A DNA stretch of 64,000 nucleotides from positions 28,210,001 through 28,274,000 of the forward strand of contig NW_020825288.1 in the NCBI RefSeq assembly GCF_003286085.1, written 5' to 3'. The notes beneath the pieces were generated by a model that saw only the letters and a program-made list of their open reading frames with translations, was not told where the DNA came from and ran no database searches. Below are positions 13,601 through 28,600 of the stretch, one piece after another (the first letter of the stretch is position 1; each line of letters begins with the position of its first letter). Position numbers and translations under genes: made by a program. The DNA is from Drosophila persimilis (taxonomy: Eukaryota > Arthropoda > Insecta > Diptera > Drosophilidae).

Positions 13601-16600
13601 TATAACAGGAAATTTAATTATTCAATTTAATCAGCAGAAAATCATTTCAATGTGAATTCACACAAAAATACAATTTCAAATGGAAAATAGTTTGAAATTT
13701 CCGAATGACGTCAGTAGTCATTGAGGGCGGACACATTTACCTTTTAGTATCTTTTTTTGCTAGTGGGGGGTAGAGGAGATTAAGTTTTCATAAGCTGAAA
13801 AAGCGGCGGACAACTTGTTTTGCCTTGGCAATCCTCACGGGCTATGGTGTGACTCTAAAATTAGCCACAAAGGTTAAATTTACAACATGCAATGGAGGTC
13901 GAAAGCCAAACGAGGATGTCTGTATTGGAGGGCTGTCAGGTCAGAGAACATGTGCAAGGAATCCAAAGTGTAACTGCAGATATCTCTATCATTTTGCATT
14001 AATTTCCATGATAATTATTGGAGAGCTCAACACAGAAAGAGCTGCCGAAGATTGTTCTGTTCTAAATTGGCCTTCTTGTGCAGCACACATTGCGTATGAG
14101 CAATGTTTTCTCTCCTTCAACATTTAAATTAAATGCCGTGCATCCTTAGGCCACCACCACCTCTGCAGTGAACTAAACGGACTGTAAATTCTACTAAATA
14201 AAACAGAGATTGCACAATTGTTGAGCACACTTTGCCCAATTTGCATATCATTTGCACATGTTCTCTGTGCAAGGACACAGCACGGACTGGACCCTCTCAG
14301 CTCTCAGCTGGCGAGTGCATAACTTGCAGGCTTAGTTTTTCGAAAAGGTTTTTCCTTTGGTTAATTTATGGACACATGAGTCCGCCGACCCGAAGAAGCC
14401 CGAAATCAAACACAAATGAGGTCACACAAGGGCTCCGGGCTACAAAGTCACGTGCCAAAAACAGCACAAAAGAAGGGGAAACTTTTTAAGATTCGGTATT
14501 TTTCGGTAGAAAGGGCAAAATCAATATTCTGATGAGGGTCTGCCTGCAAATTTTGTGAAACAATAAAAGCAGCCACATGTGATACTATTTTGACAAACTG
14601 CATAAACAGAAAACTGTATGGGGATTATGCATGCACGAAAAAGTGACAATAAATTCAAATTAATTCCACTCAAGTGATTTCGAATGAACATTTACCTTCG
14701 GTTCTGTCCCCTGGTCTTGTTCTGACCTTTAAATTTTAGTCTTATTCAACATTTCAATAGCACAATATAACACAATGCCTGCTCATAATCCAAGGCCAGG
14801 CATTAATACAATATCTGGTGCGAGAGTTACCCTGACATTGAACAATTTAAACATACTGCCACACAGACTCGGAAAGAGAGAGTATTGCCAGTGCGTTGCT
14901 ACGAAAAGCTGCAGCCAAATGAAAAGTGTCAGCCAGATGGAAGCGGATGTAGGCGCTGGGACTCCCAGGACCCTCCCTGAATGCTGCCTGGCAGTCGCAG
15001 TCCCATTCCCTTTGTTCGCGTCTGGCATCCAACTGACGTGGATGACAGTTTCGAATGATGCGTTCCAGTTGCCAGTGAAGCCAGCTGGCGCTAGTTTAAT
15101 CAACATAAATGTAGCGACGCCCCTGCTCATAGGAGGAGCCTCATATCCGGCCTCGTGTGCCTCATGCTCGTAGGCTTCTCTTGGGCCTACTCATTTTGCA
15201 TATGGCGTGGAGCTCTTTATTGACTTTAATGACTGCATAAACATCGACCCGTAGTGGAACAAGCACTACCCCTCCCCCTATACAACATCCTGCACTTAAT
15301 GAACTTGTTCATTTGTTGCACGTGAACGGAATAAATGTCTTGGGAGTACATCTATTTCTATATTTCTTCCGTCACTCAATGCTACGTGACAAGAGATTGG
15401 TTCGTCCCCTGCCTTGTGTTCTTATCTAAATTTCATATTTGTCTTGGGTGATTTTACAACTGAATTCAAAAGAAAATATGGCTGAAGAGGCCCAGCTCCT
15501 GGTCTGGGGACACGCATGAGTGGTCCTAAGTCGTAAGTCCAAAGCGATGACATGACCTTCTCCGTCTTGTGTCAAATATATTATTTTAATCAAAGGACCA
15601 AAATGAATTCAGGCGCAAATGAAACAAATCAGCAGACCAATACTCGTATTCGTAGATGACGTGTCAGTGGCAGAACTTGTCGAATTAATACGATCGCCAT
15701 CAAATAAATAAATTCAACACGAACATTGGACATCGGGACAATGGACACAAAGCAATTTAATGCCCCATTTGAAATATAACGCATACCACACGCAGTACCG
15801 TCAATGGCAACACAATGCCAACGTACACACACGCGTATATTGTCAAAGAAATGATATTAATTCTTAGGCCTGGTCAATTGCCATGGCCTCTGGGCATGGT
15901 CCTTATTCTTCCTCCGCTTCTGCTCCCTTTTCTAGCCATCATAATGTCTTAGGAGGCTTAGCCGTCATTTATGTCGTCAACATCTGCGTCTGAGGTCTCT
16001 CGCTAAATGCCTCAGGTCGCCTAATCTCCTGTTTGTATGCAGGCCGCACGACCAACTTGGGAAAACTTTGCCATTGCCTGGAACAGGATACACAGTCCCC
16101 TAGGAGTCAGAGTTACTTATCGGGGGAAGGGCATGTTTCTAAGCAGCTTTCTCTTGAGAGCAAGCTGAAAGAACTTCCCCATGAAAATTTTCGATTATTT
16201 ATTCATTAACAATCGATTATCAATTGGTTTAAGTGACTAATCTATCAAAAACTGTGTTTCATATGCAAATTTAAGGCAAGGCTACAACACGTTACTGGAG
16301 AGCCTTCGAGCTTAGCTGCGTCTCAAACCTTTCAGCTTTCTGAGTTTATAAATTTATTTAAATTCAATGCATACGACGGAGACACCGCAGAATGTGCCAG
16401 AAGAACGAGGACGCCAGCGGACGATGACATGGAGGAGGAGGACCTCTCCTATGGGGGTTTCCCCCTCACGAAGGATGAGGAAAAGTCTAAGGGGATGCCG
16501 CGTTCCGCATGCCTCTGGCCTCAAGGGTGCATTACGCTAACAAGCGTACTAAATGCAGTACAAAACGTGGCCACAGAGACGCCGTGACGTTGATGTTGAA

Positions 16601-19600
16601 GTGTTGCAAACACTCTAGGCCTGTGTGAGTGTATATGTGGAAAAAGTGCTCGGGAATAGTGCTGAGGAAGGCCTTATGCAACATAACCGATGCCACAAAA
16701 TAAATTGAAACCAGCTGCGGTCAAACCATAACCCATGCACTCATTAGTCCCCTGCCAACCAGGCGGAAATTCATTTGTTCCACTCAAGTATCAAGCGCAT
16801 CATTCACTGCAATTAGAAGCCTGGAAACCACGAGCGCCAAAGGCCAACAGGAGCCACCGCGGCAGAGGCCATCAGCAGGCTCCATTCCACGAGCGGCAAA
16901 GGGTCAGAGAGGACTCCAAGCCAAGCGCTTGGCAAAGGCCAAAAGGGGGTGGGAAGGATGTACGAGACCCATCTACCTGGGGCCCCAAACGGAAATGAAA
17001 ACGTTCTCGCAGCCACCGCTAAAGCCGCAGCCACCGAATGCACTTTCTGAAATGCGAGACTTCCGGCGCCGTGTGGCCCCACGTAACTTTCAAGGTTGCT
17101 GCGGGCAAAGTCAGAGGTGTTCTATTAACATTTCCGTCTGAGGCAGGCGACTCCGACATTTCCATTACCAATCGCATTTTGAGTTATGTTCGACCAAATT
17201 GACATTTCACCTTGATTAATGGCCAGCGGGAGACCAGCAGACAGAGCCTTAGTCAGGAGGCGGCTGCTCAATCATCGGTGTCGCTCTGGTGCTGGTCACG
17301 GGGATACCGCCATCTCCAATCCGAGGTCATTGTCTTTTGTGCGGGTCTCAAATTTATTGTAGCGCATTAATTCGCTGTCCACCAATCCCAGGCACCGATG
17401 CAGAGCCCAGAGCCCGCAGCGGATAAGAATCTACGTAAATGGAAAGCAATTAGGGCCAGCGAATCTTTTGTTGTAAGAGAACCGTTCCATATTTGATTCA
17501 TTCGAAAGCCAAAGGGTTAAGTCGGGCGCATGAATATTTAATTGATGGCCAGAGCGATGCCTACGGGCGGAAAAGGTGCCGGGAATTGTTCTCAAATAAT
17601 TTCTATACCCCAAAAAACATTCCCAGACAACTCAACTCAATGAGAGACAGCGAGACCTGGCACTGCCTCAGGCGCCAAGGCTAATAGCTCATCCGTAAAA
17701 GAATAATACTTTAAAAGGGTTCGTCTTATTTTAGATATTTCTTTTTGTTAAATTAATGTACGAATATCATAATTATTTGTGCACTTTTCGCTCGTCCCAA
17801 AACTTTCTTTGAAATATTCTATAAAAAAGAATAAGCTTTCCCCCATTCTAATAAACACAAAAAACCAAAATTTTAAATAATGCAAAACGGCATACATTTA
17901 CTTTGGCCGAAAACGAAGCGAAAACCCAAAAACCCAACAAGATGGAAAGGTTGAAACAACTTGCTTACCCCTCATTTGGCTTGGGACCCGTCGGGCAGTC
18001 GTGCGGCAACAAAATGCTTAGGCACAAAAACTTTTCAGGCCAAGACAATTTCTACAGGCCTCTTTCCACCAAACAAAAGTTCTCATTCAGCCACCAAAAA
18101 GGTAATGAAAGAAATGGGGATACAACAAAGGCGAATTTTCCCTTTTTTTCCAAGAGGAGTGGAATGGGAATGTGTGACATTTGTTGGGTGGGGGGTCGGG
18201 GGTTCGTGACAGCCGCATGACACGGGGCGTGAGAGAGCTGAAAGCCAGCTGAAATTTCCGGCCAGAGCGTTGCCAAGGAAATCTCCTTTCTAGCCTTGGA
18301 AATAAATGATTTAGTGAGTGACACTTGAGACCAGTATTCGGCCTTCATCTTTCAGTGCGACTTGATTCGGTTCGGTAATATGTCAATTATACGGCCATTT
18401 AGTGCAACCGACTTGTAGACTAGATTCGATTTATAAATTGTATTAACGAAAGACGACACCAGACGATGGCTAACTTTTTGATTGAGCCTTGAGCCGCCAG
18501 TAAATCAATCAAAATTCTGTCAACGACATTCAATGAAGATGAAGTTTGTAATTTCATCGACACTCAATTTATTTATTAAATTTGTTTGGCCATCGTTGTC
18601 GAAACTGAATTTAGCAAGTAATTCCCGTCCAGAATCGAATGAGAGTAGAGATTGTGGCTCCAACTTTCTGGTTTGTGGGAAACAACTTTTGAACTTGAAT
18701 AAACTAAAAATAAACTCATTTTGCTTGCGCTGGTATGGATATTAAAAAACTGTTTCACTATGCAAAATGCAGCTAGGATTTTAATTTACGAGTAAGCTTG
18801 TCTGAAAAAGATACACAAACCGAGCTTAGCCACACACCACACACAAGTTCCAGCTGCCAAAATACATTCAGAAAATGGGGCAAGTTATCATTAACACCTC
18901 GCTGATCCTGCCACTGAGCCCCCGCTCCCACTCTGGAATCCTCTGTAAAATGGTAAATGGATGTGGGAGGAACGGACCGACGGACCTAGAAAGGTGTTGG
19001 CAGTCGCTCAGGGGCGCGTGATTCCCAAATTGATGTGCGGCACACTCTCTCTGGTTACGTGGCATCAACATTTATGCGAGGATTTACGGTTAAAATATAA
19101 ATCTTGCTACGGCATTAAGGAGATGCGTGCTCGTTGGCGGGTTTTCAGCCATTACACTGGGAGGGAGAAATCTTAAGTCTATGGTAAATCATCTTCCTAA
19201 TGTATGGAATGAAAAGTTGTAGCGGAAATCAGGGAAAATTGATTCAAGGTGGTAGATTTTATTTACTTTCAGATTCTACCCCTGTCTTAAGAGATGTGCA
19301 AAGATGTCTCAAGACTCCCAGAAGTTCAGTTTTTGCCTCAGTGTAGCTGTACCTTCGGTTTCATGCTCCTTTTCTTGCTGATTTCGATTTTGATTATATT
19401 TTTGTTTACCGCCATCCCTAGCATTTAACACGCTCTTTTATGAATGTGTCTGCTTTTAAGTGTTTTATGCTTTAATGTCCCCTAAAAACTTGACCAAATT
19501 ATTGGCTTGCAAAACACTATCGTTTATTGAAAAAGTTCCCAACATGGAGGGAAAAGTTCATCCGTTTTTAGTCCCGAGAGCAGGGACCCCGAGAGCATCA

Positions 19601-22600
19601 TTTACTATTATTTCGCATGCTGTCAAAAAGTTGGAGGTCCTCGTGCACGGTCCTTGCTAAAACTTTTCCCACTTGTCTAGCGAATAAATTATTTGAGTAC
19701 ACAGAGCACCATATAATTTTTACTGTCTGCAAACTATGCATGTTTTATATTAAGTGGAAGTGAAAGAGAAAAAACTGTCAACCTAAATGTTTAATTTATA
19801 ATGTGCAATCGTGGCACGGCACGGCACAGTCAGCAAGGCACAGAAAAAAACGCTCTTCCTTTTTTTAGGGACAAATTAATGCACATTTATTAGAATGAGA
19901 GACTGTCCAAGAGGTCCAAGAGGATGGGAACATACGAAGAGAAGAGTGCTAAAGAGGATAAGCCATGGGGGGAGGCGATTGTCCATGAAGATAAGCCTCA
20001 TAGAGGGAGTATATGGTCCATGCGGATAAGGCATAGAGAGACTGGACTGACTGTCCAAGTGGATAAGCCTCGTATAGGCAGGACACTGCCAGGAAGACCC
20101 GCACTGGACACACAGGAAAGCAAAAAAAAGTTGGCTCGTCGTCGTGCCGACGGATCTTGGCCGGAAACATTTTTGGTTTTTATCAGCCCTCAGTCCCTGG
20201 GCCTCTCTTTCTCTCTCTCTGTCTTTCTCTCTATTTGTGGGTATGCGTGTGTGTGAAGGGAAACATCATTTTATCAAACCCGAAACGAGGTCATGTGGGT
20301 TTTTCCTCGTCAGAACCAGAATCAGGGCGAAAAACCAAACCCTCAGAAGCTCTGGTAAAATGTTGTATGTTCCTCGGTAACTCCCTCTCTCATGTATTCT
20401 GTGATTTTTTCGTGGAAACACAAATGAAACTCATAAATTAAGTTGCATAAATCACGGCTCAGCCTTCTGTGTGTGCTTGTTTGGAAATGTTATATGGAAA
20501 ATATATATGCATGATAAGTATAAAGAGGAAAATCTAGCTCCTGAAATCAATTAGCCAATTAATTTGCTGCTTTTTTGCAGCATTAAAAGTTATTCGCTTG
20601 AGATTCTTAAAAATATTAAATTTGCAGCAACATTTTCTACTCTAAAATTCATTGAATAAAAAGTTTTCTGCCATTTTTGTTTTATTGCGAATAGCGTTTG
20701 GCTCTTTAGAAAGCAAAATCAAGTGAAATCATGTTGTGAAATATCTTTTTGGGAGCTTCAGAGAATTTTATTGCATTTCAAGAGCCGACAAAACAATCGC
20801 AAAAGCACATGAGGCACACAACAACACAAATGGTAGATTAAATATCTTTTTTTTCTGTCTGCTGCCTTGCCTGGCATAGCACTACTTAAGTGTTATTTAT
20901 GCAGCATTTTATCCCGAAACTGAAGAGCCAAAAGTTGAATGTACTACAATGGTCCTTATAGACCACTCGAATGCGAATGCAAATGGATGGAAAACATATC
21001 TGCGGTCGGGTGGAGGATAAACCAATAAATTCCAATAAGAAAAGGGATCTGTCTCCCCTTCTTTGCTGTTCTCTTTTCCCTATATATATTCATCAACATT
21101 ATTATATTGTGACAATGTGTTTACGGGGCGTATACTTAACGTGTGTGTGACTGTCATTAATGCCTGCATTTGAGCCACAATAACGCCACTTACCAAATCG
21201 AATCGGAATGGCCTCCAAAAAGATATTCGCTGATGTCGCCCCTTGCTATTAATCACAATTATTGTCAGCCAGTCGGCATTGTCGCTGGTCGGAGGAGGTG
21301 GAGGTGCTCCTATGTTCCGCCAACTGCGGTCCTGAATCAGGTCACAGCAGTTGTTCCGCCGTCGCCGTCTCGTTCCGTGAGCCCCGTGACAAATTGCTCT
21401 CAGGCTCGGCTCTCAAAGTAGGTTACACAGCTGGCACTGTGCCCTGTACAGGTCCCTCTGTCCCGCATACCCCAGCCAGAACCCAGAAGCACGACTAAAT
21501 GCTTCTAATTGCTGGCTGGGGCTTGGGGCTTTGTTTAAAACAAAAACAAAAAACGCATGCAGTGGGGAAAATGTTCATTTCGCAATGAGTGGGTCACATG
21601 TAATTGCTTGTGCGAATGATATGGGAGGCGTGAATACTTGTACACTGGAAAACACTAGAAGGAAAATGTTCTACAATCCAGACCAAATCACTCCCAATCA
21701 AATAAAGTATATAGTTATATAGTTTTAAATTCATTTCAATCATTTTACTATTTCCATCTTTTCTACATTTTATTTTCTACTATCATTTCCATCGAAAACT
21801 TTATTCTCTTTTGCCTATTTTTCCCTCACTGTATCCTCAGTAGAACAATCAATAATGTATGGCCACTGGAAGCCCATATTTTGATTACAAATTCCACAAT
21901 TTCTAATCCCAAATATTCAGTTTACCCGAAGGCTTAGGCCCTGGCTCTGATTTATGTCTCATATTCTCCATTAAAATAGAATTTGGTCTTGAGATGGCAA
22001 TTTATGGCACCAGCGGCCCTGCTTTATTTAGAATATTGTAAATTTAAATCAAGGGTAGCCCCCAGAAGGGGAAGGTGGTATGTGGCAGGGACTACTTGCA
22101 ACGACATTAACATTTTGCGAGTATTTAAATACGAGGAGCGGAGCCTCCGCAGGCAGAACACAGCGGGGGATGGCTGGGCTGCCGATGTTATGGCACATTA
22201 ATAACTAGAATTTGAATCGAGGTCTGGGGAGGGATCTGTGGGAGTGGATGGGAGTGAGCGGGAGTGAATGGGTGAGGTGTATTTAAGTATTTTTGGGGGT
22301 GCGGCCACCAAGTTATGCCATTAAAATGTCAAAATTTTCAAGCTTCTCCACTCCGACACGCCAAATGAAACGTGGCACGCCCCCGCAGACACCTACTACA
22401 CGACATCGCCCCGCCCAGCATAAGAAGAAAATCCCCACCCACAGAAAATGTGCCCTGAAGGGTAGCCAAAAGCTATTTAATACAAATTATACCCCGCCAT
22501 CATTACAATGCCAATGGGATGGGGCTGAGGAGGAGATGCTCATGGCCCTGTCCCATTTGGGAATCCGCCAGGCAAACAGTTTCCTCCATTTGTCTGACAG

Positions 22601-25600
22601 AAAACTTTTCTCTCGGGTGGAAAAATGCAAAAAGGACTTTGGAAAAGTCACAACGCAAATGTCTTTAATGTTTGCCTTGTTTTCAGCCGACTGAAAATAG
22701 TTGAAATGCAATTGCGAACAAAACTTTCCCCGAAGTGTCAGTTCAAAAGGAACAACTTTATCGAGAGAGAGAAAGAGACAAGAGAGTTCTGTCGAAGGGC
22801 AGGAAGTACAGAAGTTAGATGGAGAGGAGATGGAGATGGGTGGTCTACCCATCAATCTGATATCAATGTGGAAATGAGATTGCCTTGGTATATTTCAAAG
22901 AACTTTCTTGAAGTTTTTCTCTGATTTTGTTCTACTTGAAGTTTGAGTAACCTGCACAAATCTCTACCGAAAATGGTGTTCAATTAGTGGGGCTTTAACG
23001 AGTCAGCAGTTTCTCAGACTCGAATATACTAAATTCTAATGACTGCCAGATCTTTTTTCCCATTAAGTGATTTGGCGTGCAAAAAATGGCCAAGAGAACC
23101 CCCTCTCCTCCCACACCAAACAAGACGAAAGTAATGCCAAGAAATGGATATGAATGGCCTCCAACAACAAAAAACTTTTCTGCAAGCTGTACACAAACCA
23201 AAGAAAAAGCAAAGGCAAAAGAAATGAGTAAATAAGCAAGAAAAGGAAAAGTATTTTGTGCGCCAGGTGGCAGAGACCCAAAAAAAACCCTGGAAAGTGC
23301 GCAAATTAATGATTATTTGAGGCAGTTTTTCTCCAACAAAAATCTCTGTATAATGCAATCAAAGTTGGGTTAATGCCAGGGGACGAGAAGCCGATAACAC
23401 AGAAAATTAGCAATTTGCCCTAATGTGATGTCTGTGATTGACCCCCAGAGGAAAGCAGACAAACACGAAAAAAAGGGACTCCGTCTTCCTCAATTCCCCA
23501 ATGTGTGTGTCGTGTTTTTCCACTCAAAAATTGCTACGGAATTCCTACAGTTTGCTTTTATAATTATTTTATTGATTTTCCACACTCGAAAACGAAGAAA
23601 TGTACAAACAAAAACATACACACAGTCGAACAGAAGAGAACAGAACAAATATTTTTTTTCGTTTATTGGTCTTTTAATGAGATCCCTGAAGGGGAAGGAC
23701 TTCTGCCGCTTGTGCCGGCGGCAGGCTAAAGATTTTGCGATATCCATTCAGACGGAAAATGTCTAGGACTCACTTAATTTAACAAGTGCGGAAAACGCGG
23801 AGCAAACAGGAAAACGTGGAGACTGTTGAGAGCAGACACAGATATTGGAGAGTGGCAGGATGAATATGGAAAAAACGAAAGATTGGTCGAAGATTGAGAT
23901 ACACTTACCATTTTGAAGCCATTCTACATTTAATCATCTATTGAACTTCCAGTGTTTTTACGATACAGACCTCTCCCTGTACATTATTGAAGAAGAATTC
24001 TATACAAAAATCCGAGAATTCTTAGTTTATTAAACCAGCCAACAAGCTCAAGTTCGAAATGGTGCCCTGGCCAACAATTTGAGTTCTGAAAGTACTCGAA
24101 ATCCTTGCTGATTTTTAACGATTGCTGCCCTGACAGCCACCGCTGAGGGAAGGCGCACATCCTTCAGACGCGAATATGGTTGGTAATTTCCCCCCATTTC
24201 CTGTGCACGTACCTACATGTACATCGTACATGTGTGTGCAAGTCCATGCTGGGTTTGCTGGTTTGCTTATGTATAAGTTTAATTATTGTAATGCTCACTC
24301 ACCCTACAGCTCCAACAGTATATGTGTGCGTACATATCCAAGGGTTTTGAGTGATGGCTGTGTTTTCAATCAATTATACGGCAAAGCAACTTATTACGGA
24401 TTTGTGGCAGGAATTAGGGTTTCTCCCCATTCAATGGGGAAAACGCAGAAACAGCAGCGCCCTGAAAACCTAAAATACCTCAAAATGAAGATGGAATTTC
24501 AAGTACTTAAGTGTCATAATAAGTCTAGAGTCTCGCAATGTACCACTGACAGAATACCGCAAAAACAGCAAAACACCCAGGAAGTCCACACATAGCCACA
24601 GAGAGCTGTCGTCCCATGAATAATTTATGCCAAGGCTGAGCACACAGATATGTATGAAAAACAGAAATGCGGAAAAACGGAACAGACAGAGATACCTGTC
24701 TTCTTAGAGATACTTGTACACGGTTGCCAGACATCCAGCAGATTGACATACAAATGCCATTAAAGTGGAGGTTGACATACACGGCGTATGCGCAATATTC
24801 AATTGATTTTTTCGTACCTCACTAAAAGTTCTCTGTTTTCCCAAACAATACTCAAAAATTAATTGGTCTGGGAGTTGAGGCAAATAAAAAATAAAAACAG
24901 AAATGTATAAAAATAATACAAAACTTGTTTGCTTACCTCCGGGAAAATGATTTTCTGTGTTTCTGTGAAGGGTCTTCTGTTACCTTGGGGCCCGCAAACA
25001 AAATCAAACTTTTTGAATCACTCGAGTCAAAAGAAAACCAATTTTCGGCATGTTCAAAAACTACTTGAGTATACGGAAAACCTTGGGATTGGGACTTGGA
25101 CTTAGACTCGGGCTTGGACTCGGGCTCTCTCCGTCCACTCTGTCTTTGGGTTTTGGGTTTTGGGTTCGTAGTGGATTTTGTTTTCGGTTCTGCCTATTGG
25201 GCTGTGAGTTTTTGTATTGGCATTGCCTTATACTCTGGCCTTCCCATTGTCACATTTCTATTATGTGTTTGGGTCCGTCGACAATAGCAATTGTTGCTGG
25301 CTTTTGTTGCCTCGTAAATATCCATTTATCTGCCGGCCTCTCCAACGCTGTGCTGTGTGTGCGTGAAACATTTCAATTTCCTAAAGGACCTGCAAGGCAT
25401 GATGCCAACACCATGCTCTGCATACATGTCCAGAGTAACAAAAAAAAAACAAGGCCGTCAGAGAGTCTGAGTTCTGAGCCGCATCAAAATAGCCGGCGGC
25501 CGGCTTTAAGCATTCCATTAAGTCGGAAGACACCACGGAAGATATATACATACACACTTTTCTCTTCTCAGGGCTTGGCTCTGTGCCAACAGCAGAGACA

Positions 25601-28600
25601 TAGAGAGAGAGAGAGAGAAAGCTAAACAAAGAAAAAGAACACAAACGAATTTTTTGCTACAAAATTAAAAACAATATTTTATTATGTGGCAAAAGGGTTG
25701 GTCAGCCTTTGACTGCTACCTAAATACGAGTATTTATATATTTTCTAATCTCGAAATATTTTTCATATATATTTTACAGTGCGATGTTTTCGATGAGATT
25801 GACCTTTCGGATTTGTGTTATTTTGAGTGTGGAATCAAGAACGTAAATCATAGTTTTCAGGTAAGTGAGAAGTAACGACACCGACTTATTCATAAAATAT
25901 TCCTTAGACCTAATTAAACAATACAAAGCCATAAAAATGTAATGCGAAAAGTTGGTCCTGGGTCCTTCACAAGCATTTTTGGCCTTGCGTAAATATTTTA
26001 TTTGGCTTTAGGAGCTTCGGCCTAATTAGTTTGGCAATTTATTCGGCCCACCTGTTTCACTTCACGTTATTAGCTATTAATTTGGCAAACTTCTACTTAC
26101 ACTTCTACTTCTCCTGCCGACCTTCGTCTGCTTCTGTTCTAGAAAGTGTGAAAGGCCGGAAAAGTAACTAAAGCCAAAACAAAAAAAAACGCTTCTGTCA
26201 AAACCGACGGATACTCGAATACATATAAGCATATAACCATTTCCTGTTTGTCATCATTCCTCACTCAGGAAAAGCCAGATCACCCTTCAGGTCTACCTTA
26301 AGGTTTCTTTCTTTACTTCTATATAAGCGATATCAATACAGCCACAAAAATGGGGAAACCCCGAAAGCCAAGGCGGAAAACAAAAGAAATCGAAGCAAAA
26401 TTCATGCCGAATTAGCATAAGTAGAAAAACTCCTGCTACGAACAGAGTCTGCTGCTCGTATTCCATATTTATTTATTTAAATTTTGTGCCTTTCTCTGCT
26501 TTTCACACGAATGCGCCACATTTGATGCGAAAAATTAGGGGCTTTGTGTGTGTGTATGCGTGTAAGAGGAGAGATCTTGGGGAAATGGAATGCTTAGCCG
26601 ACGAGTGGGAGTTTCCGTTGCGTGAACCTGGCCAATAATAAAAACCCTTATATATATCTTATATCTCTTTATAATATAAATAATAAATTTGCCGAGCCGA
26701 GCGTATACGCGAGCTCAGGAAATTGCCAAAAGGTTTGCTGTTGCTCTTTCTGATTTTTCCCATTATTCGGGGAAAATGTTATTAGCTACAGGCGCCCATC
26801 ATGGTTTTTATTGTCTTTTATCTGCTTCTCCTAACTCTGCGAAGCCTTTGGGGAATTGGTTAAGGTGTTATTTAAGGGAAGGACCCTCTTTTTTGAAGGA
26901 TTCTCTTAAAGCCTGAAAAACTCTTTCTGTCTGCACGCTGCTTAAAGTTTTATAGTTAAACTCCCCATCAGTTTGGGACTGCTTAAAGTTTTATGTAGGG
27001 AAAAAAAACCACAACAATGTCTGGCAAAAGAGGTTTTTATTTTCATTCAATTTTTTTACACAAGGACCGTCCACAAGGCTGTATTGTACGAGTATCCTGT
27101 CAATGGCAATGCCTGTCAGCAGCAATAAACCGCAGCAAACATGAAAATCTATACCTCGTTGCAGTCGTCAGTGTCACTGAAGAATAACAGAAAAAAAACC
27201 AATAAGCTAAACATTCATTCAGAATATATATACAAACGAAACAAATTTTATAGATAAACCACCATTTCCACTGAAAAACGACTAAAATAGTAATTCTATG
27301 CAGTGCAGGTGGAGTGCAAATGGATGACATTTTAGACACTCCTTTCGCGTTCGAAAGCCGTTTAAACTTTGTGTCAGACATTTAAGACCGCACGTAAGTG
27401 GCAACTTACCTGCTGGCTGCCACGTGCCACAAACTTTTGCACGCAGCCACATAGAGACACGACACCCATAAGAGGTTTGTCGAGCGGTAAGCGCATTGTT
27501 AACAATCCCTTTCCCAATGCGGTTTAAGCCTCAAGACGATTCTCGATGTGCTTCACGATAGAACTTACTTGGCAATGGCAATGGCAATGGCAATGGTGCA
27601 AACATGTTGTTTACAGATTGGCTTGGATGGATTGGCTTACATGGCTGTAAAACTGCGAGTAACGTAGGGTATACGCATTGTTCGAATTCCTTTGTAGTGT
27701 TCCTTAAGCTGAAGTAAAATCTAAAAGTAAATGAAACAGTGGCTCAAAATATACTTTTCATTTACATTTGCATTTCCATTTAATTATACAAAAGCTTCTT
27801 TCATTTTGTAGAACTTATTGCCCTTTCATTCATCAATCTTAGAGAAAATCTTGTTCGTAAGAAAAGTTAAAGGCTCAGATGTTTTCTTTTCTTATGCCAT
27901 TGTCTGGCTCTTGAATGGAAATACGCATTATAATGACCGACTTGTTGGCTTGCAAAATACTATATTTGTTTGTCGCTAACAAGTAGATTTTAATGAGCTA
28001 AACGGCTTGGGGGCAGAGCACCAGCTTACCTTGATGTCTAAGTGCATTTCTGGTGTACTCTAATTAGGTTCCTAATTAACTCAAATTGCTGGCACCTTCA
28101 GAGAGAGGTCTATTGTATGGGTTGGTGAACTATTTGCATGTTGAAGGGAGGGAAAATGTGAGCTGTAACAAAGAACATTCTGGCGAGGTAATAATAATTT
28201 GCGAACTCCACTTAACGAACAATTTTCAAGTGCTTGCTCCTTTCTTGTTCTTGTTGCATGGAATTTGTAATATCACTCAAGTTGATTGATTGCCTTCACC
28301 ACGAACACATCGAAGCAGCCAGCCTCTTTGACATCAATTATGCAAGGAGGCTGTGGGACCCGACTCTTGTTAATCTTTGGCGCACCACACTGCGTATACG
28401 CAATGCCGGTCTTCAGAGCAGCTGCTTCCCCCCAAAAAACATTACTCGTTCGTTTTGCAAATTACGCAGCATTCTCTCCTCTACGTATCCACAAAACTGA
28501 GTTGATTTCCAGAGCTAGAAGGCCAGAGAGTCAGCAAAAGTTATGGCCACAATCACAAATATTTCCCTAATTGAATGGTGGATTTCCATCCTTGTTTATT

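Noticed and set aside
25050-25625. 191-codon plus-strand frame with a Leu/Gly repeat opening
   Set aside because: The frame is created by the GGACTT/GGGTTTT repeat array and ends in a GA repeat; there is no evidence of a gene.
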